The notes under the pieces were generated by a model. The model ran no database searches. It saw only the letters and a program-made list of their open reading frames with translations, and had not been told where the DNA came from. From Larix kaempferi (taxonomy: Eukaryota; Streptophyta; Pinopsida; Pinales; Pinaceae): a DNA stretch of 64,000 nucleotides. The stretch lies in the NCBI GenBank assembly GCA_027924585.1, contig BSBM01000712.1, positions 2,118,001 to 2,182,000 of the forward strand, in the 5' to 3' direction. Position numbers and translations under genes: made by a program. This document shows positions 8,900-19,917 of this stretch, piece after piece; position 1 is the first letter of the stretch; every line of letters begins with the position of its first letter.

Positions 8900-11296
8900 T
8901 CTTCTGTTTCAGGCATCATTGTCAAAACGTGACTTGGTACCATCTGATCTTGTGTCTCAACAGTCTTGTCTTGAGTAGCAGATTGGAAACTTCTTCTTCA
9001 TTAGTCACAACAGCTTCCACTTGTATGGCTAAATCAAAAAACCAAATTTGAAATGTTGGTTCTTGTGTAACAACATCCCTTGTTTCAATTACCTTAGTTT
9101 GTGTTGCATCTTCCATAACCTAGTCAAGAGGTACTAGTTCTTGTGTAACAACACCTTCTTCCTGTGTTCCAATCTCATTCTCCTCTGTTTGAGTTGTAGC
9201 CTCGACAAATACTTTTGAATATGTTGGTTCTTGTGTAACAACATCCAAATTCTGAGAATTGCTTGGGGTGCCTATTGTTTGAGTTGCTTCCTCAGTAACA
9301 AGCTCTTGGACTGTTGGTTCTTGTGTAGCAGCCTCCTATTCTGAGATGACTTCAGTGCTTTTAGGTTGTTGAGATTCTCCTTGGGTTACTTCAAAATCTT
9401 CTGAAAAATGAGACTGACCCAACAGTGGTTCAGTGTCCCCGGATGGCTGAGATTGCATCTCTTCATCTTATCCTAGATCCAGGTTAGGGATTATGTCTAT
9501 TTCAAGCTCATTTCCTTCCATTGGGTCCACTATAGGGACTTCCTCCATTTCTTGCCTTGCTTTTGCGGATTTCTGTGCTGCTAAGTCCAACACTGTGACT
9601 TTATGCCCTACCAATTTGAATATATCTCCACATTCTAGGCATACCAATTCTTCATGTCCTTCATTCCTCAAAATAGGAGGTGAATTCTCCAGCTGGTCTG
9701 TAGCCTCACCAACATGTTCAAACTCTTCTTTTCCTGCTTCTTGCATGCTTCTTTCCATCTCTACAATTCACCCCGAAGCATTTGCACCTCCTCTTTTAGC
9801 AGCTCATTCTCAAGAAGAAGATTTTCTATTTGGGGTTCTTCTGCAACAGGTTCTTGTGTAACAACGGGTGATTTGGGGTCTAAAATGGGAATTTTAATGT
9901 CTGCCCCAATTGCACATGCCGTTTTTTCTGTGGGAATTTAATACTTATCCCCATTGCACATGCCGCTTCTGCTGCTGTAACAGATCTATTTCTTTTTTTT
10001 TACAACCCCAAATGGCTGCCCTTCATTGCGTACTGCTTCTATTGTAGTCACAACTCTGGTTCTTCTCTTTTTTGCCGGAGTGGATGTCTAGCCCTTATTC
10101 TTTGACCTTTTCCTTCTTTTCTGTGACACAAGGACCTCTATATTTTCAGCAACCGAGATGAATTCCTCCTCTTGAATTATAGTTCACCTTATTTTGAGGT
10201 TGGATTCAACATCTAGAACCTCCATGTCTCCTCCTTCCACTGCCTATGTTCGATGTTCTTCCTCTTCCATTGCAACTTGCACAGCTACAACTTCCACTGT
10301 CGCAGCTTCTATAGTTGCTCTAGTTTCAGCTTCCTCTGCTATAGCTGCTAATGACGCCTTCTCTACTGCTTGAGTTTCCACCCTAACTGCTATTTCTATT
10401 GGGTGTGTTTCTTCTTCTATAGGGTCTGCTGGTGTTGCAGTTTCTAATACCACAACCTCATTTTCCATAGCTTCCATCGTGTCCTCTTCTGCAACAGGGT
10501 TTGCTGCTGTCGCAACTTCTCCCATATCTACCTCCTCTTCATCCTCCAATTGGTCTTCTAATACTCTATACCTCCCCCCAACTAAATCTGAGGAACTCCG
10601 ATCCTCTTTCTCTACTTCAATACCTCCTACCTCTAGTGCAGGTTCTCAAATTATCTCGGCCCCAACAAGAAATTGTGCCCAAGTTTGGTTTTGTTGTGTT
10701 AGTGACCTTGAGATTAATAGTTTAATTAAGCCATGATTGGTGATAGAAGAAACTGGATGCCGGTTTGTTCTCACATAACCAACCATGTGATGTATGGCTT
10801 TTAAAAGATATAAAAGCATGTTCACTAGATTACCATGGCATAAATGGGATAATAAGGGAAATTCAGAGAGATAGACAATTATGTACCTACCTTCACGCAA
10901 GATGTATTTCTTTAGGAGGATTACAACTCGATCCCAGGGTTGAGGCAATGATTCCAACGCTATTCCATGGCCTCTTGGACGAACATTCTCACCAACTATA
11001 AGACAATCCATCACTGCAGTCGCATTCCGCGCCTTTCATCCGAAACATCTCCTCCTAACTTGAGGCAAACCAGTAAATTCTGCCACAATTTCTTCTGTGA
11101 CATTTATGTGCAATCCAATGACCTCGGAATGAGTATCAGTCAGGTTAAGAGAAAACTGTAATGCTGTCTCTGTGTGAAAACCATTTAAGCATTGAAAATA
11201 CACAGTCCACATAGCTGCTTTAAAGATGGAGAAAACCTCCACGTTTGCACGTAGGGCCTCTGTGTTCTCAAGTTCATGCCTGACTGGATTACCCAT
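8900..11296 (-). pseudogene. Extra ORF downstream of Athila-like pol (unknown function)
   Basis: About 790 codons, same strand as pol, 1.45 kb past its end, in the position of the env-like or additional ORF of Athila-type gypsy elements. The N-terminal 85 residues (11296-11039) form a compact region ending in INVTEEIVAEFTGLPQ, reminiscent of domains found in plant-transposon additional ORFs; the frame continues (11035-10244) through two TGA codons (11036-11038, 10646-10648) into a Glu/Ala/Thr-rich acidic tail. After a frame change there is a Leu-rich coiled-coil stretch (about 9740-9830), a small CLEC motif (about 9630), and a C-terminal part with VVTQEPT and EATQT repeats (9350-8930). No transmembrane segment or signal peptide is apparent, so it does not look like a classical envelope protein. 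Function unknown; nuclear or structural roles are only guesses. Confidence 0.55.
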
Positions 11297-12750
11297 GTCA
11301 CCTTTCCTTCATAATTCTGATGGTGAATATAGAGATTACCAATTCAAATGTGGAAGTTGTAGCATACATACATTCATCAAACAACTGAAGTTGGAATTGG
11401 GTATTTTAGGAAAGATGGCATAGTTATCAACCCACAGAAAGATGATACAGTTATGAAAAATGGAATAATTGGCAAGTTTGGTACAGATTGGGTAAAGGTG
11501 ATGGTCATGTAATGGATACGAGTGTTAATTCTGACAAGTCTCTGGACGGTTAAGTGGGTACGGGTTGCTGACGAGGACTAAATACAAAGCATAATCATCA
11601 TTGCCACATTAATTTTATGCCTAATCATGTATATGGTCATAACTTGTACCTTTTCAATATGAGCTAAGCCGTAACTTTCCACAATGATCCAACTTCATCA
11701 TCACATCCATTAATAAAAACATAATTGCACATGTGCTATGATGAGTTGGTCACCACCAACCAAGTTGGAAGTACATCTGTGCTGACAGACACCCATGGCA
11801 GTCAAATAGTTTTTTGTTCTTAGTGGATTGTAATTGGAGCTGTGAAATGAGTGCTAAATTGGAGCCCAGTTGAGTCGTTAGCGGTGATATTGTTCAAGAA
11901 ATGGACAATCTTGTTGAGTTGCAGCTGATAAATAAGAGGAATCTGACGAAATTATGGCTGGGAAATCAGAAAAATAAGCCAGGTCTAGCAGAGTCGCAGT
12001 TGGGTATAGGAAAAATATAGATGAGTAATAGCTGCGAAGATAGGAAAAATAGGCCAAGTCTAGCGGAGTCGCAGCTGATAGAAGATAAATATAGGGGATT
12101 CACAGCTGCGTAGATAGGGAAAATGGACAAAATTTGGCGGAGTCGCAGTTGCGCAAAGAGGGAAAATAGGCAGAATTTGGCGGAGTCACAGCTGCGCTAA
12201 TAGGAAAATAGGCATAATTTGGCAGAGTCGCAGCTGCGAAAAATGGGAAAAGGGGCAGAATTTGGCGGAGTCGCAGCCGCGCTAATAGGGAAAATAGGAA
12301 AAATTTGGTGGAGTCGCAACTGCGAAAAAATGGGAAAATAGGCAAAATTTCGAGTTGCAGCTGCAAAAAATGAGAAAATAGGCAAAATATTGCGAAGTCG
12401 CAACTGCGAAAAATGGGGAAATAGGAAAAATATGGCAAAGTCGTAGCTGCGAAAAATGGGAAATAGGTAAATCTTCGGCTGACTGGTTAATGATGCCAAA
12501 TTTTTCATTTTCTTCAAGGAGTTATTCATAATAGGAAATAAGCTAGGGGTACTGTAATCATCTAGCCCAGTCACGACCGATGCTCCTCAAGTTGATTCCT
12601 GTACACAGTTCTTAAAAAAACACAAAACCGATCAAAGCGTAAAATAAAATAAAAAGAAAACATAACAACAATTTATTTATGTACAAATTGATGTGTGGAA
12701 ATTGCAATTTAAAAATTCACAGGGGTCGAAAAAGATTCCTGCCCTTGCGT
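11297..12750. repeat. Non-coding spacer of element A with GTCGCAGCTGCG minisatellite
   Basis: Between the pol stop and the extra ORF. At 11930-12480 about a dozen units of 40-50 bp carry GGAGTCGCAGCTGCG followed by AAAATGGGAAAATAGGCA; CGCAGCTGCG within the unit is palindromic. Phe-rich minus-strand frames here come from the repeat. The remainder (11297-11930, 12480-12750) shows no gene. Confidence 0.8.
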
Positions 12751-12904
12751 TCACTGATAATCTGGATCAGCTGCAACATGCGAAATGAATGCATTCTTTG
12801 AAATTGACTTATGATACAGTCGCAACTGATGACCATTAGCGAATAATGGTGTCTGGTTCTCATCAATTGTGGTCAAGCAGACTGTTCCATTGTAATGTCT
12901 CCAT
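12751..12904 (-). pseudogene. Element A integrase C-terminus (distal fragment)
   Basis: Continues the pol after the solo LTR. In one frame it reads NGTVCLTTIDENQT then NGHQLRLYHK, the usual end of Athila/Tat-type integrase, with stop TGA at 12751-12753. Relative to the part upstream of the solo LTR (ending KVFDNG) the frame differs by one base, next to a short duplication of ACAATGGA, so pol was probably already broken here. Confidence 0.75.
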
Positions 12905-14184
12905 CTTGACCCTATTGCATTAAAATTATAAATGATGTAATATTGTTATAAAATCATGGTGAGGAGCTCAAGGCCAAAGCCCCACCATCGATTTATTGAT
13001 GCATATGGTTTACGTGCCAGCTAGGCACCGTGGAATTGTAAATATCATGTAAATATGCATTTTAATAAAATACCCACAACTAGCTATGCAATGCAACAAG
13101 AGATGGGGGCATGATTTTACAAGGAATTGGGAGGAAAATATTCAAACCCTTGAGCCAATCAAGTCAAGCCAAATGTCAATGAGAGAACCCATCAAACCCT
13201 CAACTACGCTAGTTGACTTTTGTACCCAATCATTGATTTCTCCCAAGAGTTGGTTGAGGTAGTTAATGCCTTGGGGAATGAGAGGTATGGCTATCCAAAT
13301 TCGGGTATGGGAAAGCCACCCTGCATGGAAAATTGCGTTTGACTTCTTGGGCAAGAAAAGAGCCATGAATGTCTCCCCAAGCCATTATCCATCAACCAGT
13401 TGCTCTCCCTCATGAGTTGGGAACTACCTGGGCGTTTTCCAACCATGTTTGTCTGTGTTTTCCTTCATTCTCAGCTGGGAGAAGGGTGTTTTTGTGTTGT
13501 ATACCAGTGGGGAATAAAGGGAATGGAATTGGGATTCCATAGAGACAGTTTTGGCTATTGAATGACTAGTGAGTTGGGAGAGAATTCGTTTTCCTCCCTG
13601 TGAATGCTTTTCCCCATCCCACAACTCATTTTTTGTTGGAAACAATTTGGGGAAAACCCATGGCCATCCTGTTGATAAATCCATTGTTTTGGCTTGAGCT
13701 TGAGGGAAAGCATCCAATGATCAAATGTAGCCTGATAAACCCGGTTGTGGACTGGCCTGGATCAGATGAAATGATCAACTGGCTTTGTGTGAGCTTGAAT
13801 GTCCCCTTTTCCTTGTAAGAATCATACCCAGCTCGGGGGTGGCAGTTGTGTTGAGAGAATTGATGAACACAACTGGACTATGGTTGGGTGGAACGTTGCA
13901 GCGACATAGCTAGTTGGTTGGAAACATTTCACCATAAAGATAAGTGTTTCTTTGTCTATGTGTTTTACTTCTACAATACATTAATTTGATGACTATTGAT
14001 ATGTTGTATGCATGAGTAATGTGTGTGGATAGTTTAATTCCGCTGTGCATGTTTGATTTGTTTGCATCTGCACACAAATGTTTTATTCATATGATTCTAA
14101 TGAATGGGCTGAGATTATGTGAAATCCCACATACTGTTATCATGTTCCCTTCCTTGAATTGGGTCCACAGGAGGGTATGTTACA
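12905..14184 (+). repeat. Solo LTR of a G2-related gypsy family (1280 bp)
   Basis: Flanked by the perfect 5-bp duplication TCCAT (12900-12904 and 14185-14189) and splitting the integrase of element A. It ends GGGTATGTTACA like the G2 LTR, and near its start shares with the G2 LTR an AAATGATGT segment and GAGCTCAAGGC. The first bases CTTGACCCTA are a worn version of the G2 start TGTAATACCCTA. There is no internal coding and no second LTR, so it is a recombination product. Short open frames inside are not genes. Confidence 0.85.
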
Positions 14185-14189
14185 TCCAT

Positions 14190-17100
14190 TGTCAAACACC
14201 TTGTCGATTTGGTAGGGTCCTAGCCATCTTGTACGCAATTTGCCTTTGAAATCTCTCTTAAACCGTGAATCATACAGTAAATCCCAGTCTACTTCACAGA
14301 ATACTTTCTTCTTTATGAACCTGTCATGCCATTTTGAACGCCACTGTTGAATTAATGATGTCTGATGCACAACAGTTGTGCACTTATCATCAAGTTCATT
14401 TAATTGATTCAATCGATTCCTCTGTGCTTCTGTCAAATCCAAGTTTGCTTCTATGGCTGTCTTTAGAGTTTTAATTTCAAATTCAATGGGAAGGACAACA
14501 TTCTTACCATACACCAATTTGTATGGGGAGAAACCTGTAATGTTGTGCCATGTGGTACGGTATGCCCATAATGCCTCTGGAAGTCTTTCATCCCAATCCT
14601 TACGGTGACTATTCACTGTTTTTGTCAAAATAGCCTCAATTACCTTATTAGTGCTTTCCACTTGACCATTGGCCTGTGGATGATATGGCAAGGTTATATT
14701 ATGATGAATGTGATATTTTTGCAACAGGGCTTCCAATTTATGAGACAAAAATTATGGTCCTCCATCTGTAATGATCTCCTTGGGTACTCCAAAATGGGTG
14801 AAGATCTCTTCATACAAGAAATCCATTACAGCTTGATCATTAGCTTTGACCAAAGCTACAACCTCCACCCATTCGGTCATGTAATCTGTGCAATCCAGGA
14901 TATAAAATTTCTTCTTCGAGGGAGGGTTGATAGGCCCTACAAAATATAGAGCCCATCTATCAAAAGGTTCAACCACAAGCTATGGCTGCAGAGGCATTTC
15001 ATCTAATCTATTCGGCTGTCCCATCCTCTGGCAGTTTTCACAAGCATGAACATATTTTTTTGCATCCTTAAACAATGTCAACCAAAAATAACCCATCCTT
15101 AATTCCTTATGACCCGTCCTTTTGTCAGCAAAATGTCCCCTACAGGGTTCATCGTGGCAAGCTTTCAAGATACTGTAAATTTCATCCTCCCTTACACATC
15201 TTCTGATTTCCAAATCGGGACTTGTGTAGAAAAGATGCCCATCTATCCAGCAGTATCTAGCACTCTGTTGTATGATCTTTCTTTTTTCTCTCTTAGATAG
15301 GTGTGCTGGAAGATTTCCTGTAGCCAAATAGTTAGCAACATCTACGTACCATGGGGAATGAGTTGAAACTGAAAACAAATGTTCATCAGGGAAAGAATCT
15401 TTGACTGGTAAAATGTCATCCGATAAAAAGTCAGCAACAACGTTTTCCTTCCCTGGTCTGTCAATAATCGTAATGTCAAATTCTTGTAATAGTAACATCC
15501 ATCTAGTTACTCTAGCATTAGTGATAGGTTTATTCATTAAGTACTTAATGGATGAATGATCAGTGTGCACAAAAGTGGAATATCCAGTAATGTAGTGTCT
15601 AAATTTATTGATGGCATAAACAATGGAAAGGAAATCTTTCTCTGTAACAGTGTAGTTCAGTTCAGCAGGGGCCAGGTTAAATTGCATATGGAGCATGACC
15701 TTACTGTTGTCCTAATACTGCTTCAATGGCAGTATCTGAAGCATCTAAGGAGATATGAAAAGGCAGAGCCCAATTGGTCCCCCGTAAGATATGTGTTGTG
15801 GACAGCCTTTTCTTAAGTTCAGTAAATGATGTTTGACATGCATCATTCCAATCAAACTGTACATCCTTCATCAACAGAGTGAATAAAGGAGAAGCTAGTT
15901 TGGAATTTTTTTCTATAAATATTCTGTAGTAATCAGCATGTCCTAGGAAGCTACGTACCTCTTTTTGTGTTCCAGGAGTGGGTATGCTTTCAATTACCCT
16001 AATTTTGGATGGACCTACCTGGATACCATTAGCAGAGATAAAGTGTCCTAAAACTACGCCATCACTCATCATCATATGGCACTTTTCAGTGCTTAAAGAT
16101 AGTTGGTTTTGTTCACAGCGTTCTAAAACTCTTTCTAAAATTTTCAATGCTTCTTCGAAACTACTAATGTATGGAGTGAAGTCACCCATAAAATTTCCAT
16201 GCAATCGTTTACCATCTCAGAAAAGATCCCAATCACATCTCTCTGAAATGTGGCAGGTGCATTACACAACCCAAAAGGAATTACCCTGTATGCAAAGGTG
16301 CCCCAAGGACAGGTGAAGGTGGTTTTGTCTTGGTTTTAGGAGCAATCTGGATCTGGTTATAACCACTGAATCCACCCAGAAAGGAAAAATACTTCTTCCC
16401 AGACAAAGTGTCAAGAACCTGATCGATATAAGGTAGGGGAAAGTGGTCTTTCTACATTGCTTTATTCAATTCTCTGTAATCTACGCAGACTCTCCAGTTC
16501 CCATTTTTTTTGGTACAATCACGAGCGGAGAAACCCACTCGTTGTCTGAAATTGGGTATATAAATCATGCTTCCAAATTTTTTTGGATTTCTTCCTTCAC
16601 TATGTCCCTTAAATTCGGGTTCATCCTTCATTGTGGTTGGCACACTGGCCTGGAGTTGCTTTTGATGTAAATGTGGTGGGTACACATATTAGAGGAGATA
16701 CCCTTCATATCTGTGTCTTCCCACACGAAAGCTCCCCTATGTTTCTTCAACAGAGTGATCAGGTGTTCCAGGTCATTGGGCGTAAGATTTAGATTAATGT
16801 TCAATGTTTTTCGGGCTCAATTTCCACTGGAATGCTTTTCGAATTTTTAAGTACTGGAATTATATTGGCATCACTAACTAGAGTCTCTTCCATTAGATTT
16901 TCTTGTTCTGTTTCATCTAAGGTACTGTTCAGAATTTGGTAGGCGTGTTAAGTAACATATGTGGGCTCATTGATGAAACTATTAATAGTGTCATCCCCTG
17001 TTTGATCCTTAAAGGTTAAAGCTCTCCCTATCGTTAATAACGGCTTAACGCCTTCTTCTACTTCTTGTTCTTGGCAATGTTCCAACCACTCCTCTTTAGT

Positions 17101-17424
17101 AACTTTGTGCCCGTTAATATGATAGATCTACTCTTGTCCCACTACACCTACAACACTTCCTTTGTTTTTAGGAGGTTTCTTCTCCAGAATAGGGGTTGAC
17201 GGTCCCATTGTGTTCTCCACAGTTGATGTAGAAGTGTCAAGATTAGGGAGAATGGAGTTTCTTCTCCCTGAAGATGCTCGTGGTAGTCTGGTAGAAGAAT
17301 CAACTCTAGCAATTATATCATCGATATATGTCTGTCTTCCAAAACCTTGATTACAGCCATGAACTCTTCCACTTGCAATGTTAGTATTTTGAGGGGGTTC
17401 CCGATTTGTTCTTCTTGTATTCAT
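14190..17424 (-). pseudogene. Element A pol: RT, RNase H, integrase (broken)
   Basis: Minus-strand polyprotein. From the ATG at 17424 about 100 codons of unassigned N-terminal sequence (MNTRRTNREPP...) end at a stop near 17130; a degenerate segment follows, then RT with WRVCVDYRELNKAM (about 16470-16510), FSGYNQIQIAP, and the catalytic box as FMGD (16181-16192) instead of YMDD, so a catalytic Asp is lost. RNase H has TDHSSIKYL and DRPGKENVVADFL; the integrase HHCC region runs HDEPCRGH to CENCQRMG (about 15040-15140). A stop at 14977-14979 and another before FLSHKL (about 14749) interrupt the integrase core; its first Asp is Tyr (WALYFVGPI), while TDGGP and NGQVESTNK are kept. Several frameshifts occur. 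Gag and protease are missing. Not functional. Confidence 0.85.
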
Positions 17425-17490
17425 GCATACTTCAAATAATCAAAACTAAAATGAAATCAATAAATCAACTACTATCTATGTCTATCAATT

Positions 17491-17512
17491 ACCATCCCCG
17501 GAAACGACGCCA
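17491..17512 (-). promoter_or_regulatory. Primer binding site of element A (Asp-tRNA type)
   Basis: TGGCGTCGTTTCCGGGGAT on the minus strand, close to the Athila-type site for Asp tRNA with about two mismatches. Three bases separate it from the LTR end at 17516. Confidence 0.8.
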
Positions 17513-17515
17513 AAA

Positions 17516-18855
17516 TGTTGGTCACCCTATATGCTAATCAATTACAACTAACACACAGGATGCTCAATATAAATTGTCAACCCAGGTAGGTCTTTTTATT
17601 TCAAAAGTAATTAGCACAATCTATACATAAACATTCAAGTAGCTAATTGAATAAATGGAGATAAATTATCCTACCTATCTGATCAGTCAAACTCATCTCA
17701 TGGCTAAAACTAATCTAATTTATCCATCTAAGAATTCAAAGTACATTTAGCTTCCTACAAGCATCACTCCAACAATTACTGATCTAAGAAAAATTAAGAC
17801 TTACTTTTGCAAGAAGTTAAATCCTAAAAATATCAGTCTACAATGCATTAACCATAACCTGTCTAAAATTATCTAATCTGCAAATCATAAATGATAGTAA
17901 GAAATCAAAACCAAGGGCAATCATAATCTGACTATTTCAATAAACTTCAAGAAAGATGAATAACTGAAATAAACTAGAGTTGAGCTTGACTGTAACAGCT
18001 AACTAGCACACTTGCATAAAAGGAACTAACCTACACAATTGACTGTCACACCACACAATTACAACTATTCAGAATGAAGCCATTAGCTACCAAAGGAAAA
18101 CACAATTATCAATTACTATTGTTGCAGCTTCTCTGTTAAACTTATCTACTGTAAATCCACACTAGACAACATAAATAAACTAAAGTACCTAGTTAACTCG
18201 ACAATCTCTATGAGAAGGCGGGCCCTGGCCTTCTAATAGAGATGCTGTGAACTAATACAAGTTAGAACACAAAGATATGAAGAACTCTGCTCCTTGTATT
18301 AAAAATGGTAATTTACAGTACTCTGTTATAGCTCGTACAATTGATAATCAACCAACCCCAGGCTCTAAAAGCCTTCCCATATTTATACATGCATAATACA
18401 ATCTTGATCCACTAAATCCATGCAGCCATGAAGATCTCTGATCTTCAAGCCGCTGAGTCACAACAAAACAGTTACAGTTGTGAATAGACTTGAATGAAGC
18501 CGTTGGATGTGAAGGGCGTTGTTACTCTGGCTATCAATGGATCAACGGACTAACTGGTCGAGAAGTGCTATGTCTGTTGCAGCGAAGTCTTGTTACAACT
18601 ACCACGTGGAGAGATGATCACATTGTTTCTATTAATGTGTGGAATCAGAATCATGGAGTAACAACTGGCACCAATCATACATTCCTTCCATGTGCTTAGA
18701 AGGCTGCTACACCTGTGCCTCTCAATGCTTTGAGCTTATCTTAATAAAATCAACACAAGTTAGCATAAATCAAAGGATAGAATTCATAACCATAAAAATC
18801 TTAGGCATTAATAAAGTAGGCAATAATAAATCATACTTGTCTTGATTCATGCTCA
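17516..18855 (-). repeat. Element A 5' LTR (outer end approximate)
   Basis: The inner end is sharp (minus strand ...GGTGACCAACA next to the primer site). The outer end is uncertain, placed near 18855 where LINE-like sequence takes over soon after; TGAGCATGAATC on the minus strand is a candidate start. The length of about 1.3 kb suits Athila. No second copy exists in the window, so the outer boundary cannot be verified. Confidence 0.6.
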
Positions 18856-18936
18856 ATCTTGAGGAAAGACATATATCTATTTTATGGGAATAAGGAAAAA
18901 TAGAGCAAAAAGAGGTAATAGGTGTGGTAAAAAAGG

Positions 18937-19809
18937 GACAATTCCGGGACCCAACAGTGGGATAAAAAGAAGTTTATATTTGAAACTCTCGTCACTCCCA
19001 TTATCTTGTACGATTGTGAAGTTTGGGTTTGCAGCATCTCTAGAGAAACTCGAGAAAAGATTGAGCAAATCCATAAGCGTTTTATAACTTATAAACTTAG
19101 AATTAAAAGCAACATGCCTTATCTTATTCTCTTGATTGAATCCAGTCTCCCCCCCATTGAGAGCATCGCTATGACTAGGTCCCTGATGTACAAATACAAG
19201 ATAAATAACATGGGAGACCAGAGACTCCCTGAAATTAATTTAAATTCTAGTCAAAGCCATCTGTGGCTCAATAGATGTTGGTATAATGACACCATGTCTT
19301 GGTTGAACCATTGGGGGATTGACAAAAATGTCACTTTGCAAAATATCAATAACATTAAAAATATTATATCTTCTAAGTTTAAAGAGAAAATGTGGGGCAA
19401 AAAGGATTTAGAGGGCAAAAGGAAATTATGATACTATAAGGAGATCATTAACCCTAATCTAGAAGACCAAAAGTATCTCTCCAGTTTAACTAGCTCGAAC
19501 AATAAAACTAATATAGCCAAAATAAGAACAAACTCTCATGAGCTCCGTAGTGAAACATGACACTGGACAATTCCTAAAACACCATGGGAGGAAAGGATTT
19601 GTGATCTCTGTGAGACTAAGAGTGTTGAGGATGAAATTCATTTTATCTTAGAGTGCCCTATGTACGCCCACATCAGATTGCAATCCAACAATCTTTATTA
19701 TAATACTAACGTCCCTAATCTTCTAACTTGTCAAAATTATGGTGACATTGGTATGCTTCTTTCTAAGCTTTTTGAGCATATGAATAAAAATTTTCAGCAA
19801 ACCAAATAA
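18937..19809 (+). pseudogene. LINE ORF2 C-terminal fragment (end of RT, zinc finger)
   Basis: Open from about 18937 after a stop; reads FETLVTPIILYDCEVWVCS, the thumb-side motif of plant LINE reverse transcriptases, then KIEQIHKRFITYKL. TGA codons occur at 19429-19431 and 19558-19560, with the frame continuing through both to TAA at 19807-19809. Near the end the CX2C...HX4C pattern (CDLC, HFILEC; about 19600-19650) is the zf-RVT-type finger found after plant LINE RTs. Endonuclease and RT catalytic core are absent. Two stops in an otherwise intact frame suggest moderate age. Confidence 0.75.
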
Positions 19810-19856
19810 TTTCTTTCTTTCTTACTTCTTAAGGTCCAATAAACCAAAGTTGGTCT

Positions 19857-19917
19857 CAGTGGTGGTGGTGGTGGTGGTCGTTGTCGTCATCGTCATCATC
19901 ATCATCATCATCATCAA
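19857..19917. repeat. Compound microsatellite (GGT)n-(CAT)n
   Basis: A run of GGTGGTGGT passes through CGTCGTCAT into CATCATCATCAT immediately after the LINE coding end. It may be the degenerate LINE 3' terminus. Confidence 0.85.

Larger units (their letters stand above)
8828..18855 (-). mobile_element. Athila-like Ty3/gypsy element A (LTR, pol, extra ORF)
   Basis: Minus-strand element: LTR (17516 to about 18855), Asp-tRNA-type primer site (17491-17512), a short N-terminal ORF, RT, RNase H and integrase (about 16750-12751, interrupted by a solo LTR), a minisatellite (11930-12480) and a long extra ORF (11296 to about 8900). The TGGCG...CCGGGGATGGT primer site is the Athila hallmark. Gag and protease are not recognisable between 17424 and the RT start, too short a gap for both, so an internal deletion is likely. 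No 3' LTR is seen: C1 abuts the 3' end. Confidence 0.7.

Noticed and set aside
9493-9941. Plus-strand Ser-rich frames at 9.5-9.9 kb
   Set aside because: Antisense shadows of the acidic and coiled-coil part of the extra ORF of element A.
12100-12574. Two overlapping Phe/Ser-rich minus-strand frames resembling membrane proteins
   Set aside because: They follow the GTCGCAGCTGCG minisatellite unit by unit and overlap each other in different frames.
11300-12750. 3' LTR of element A located between pol and the extra ORF
   Set aside because: No stretch matches the 17516-18855 LTR; a weak TTGGTCACC match near 11746 does not extend.
13142-13717. Minus-strand open frames as part of the element A pol
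   Set aside because: They fall inside the solo LTR bounded by TCCAT duplications, and have no similarity to integrase.
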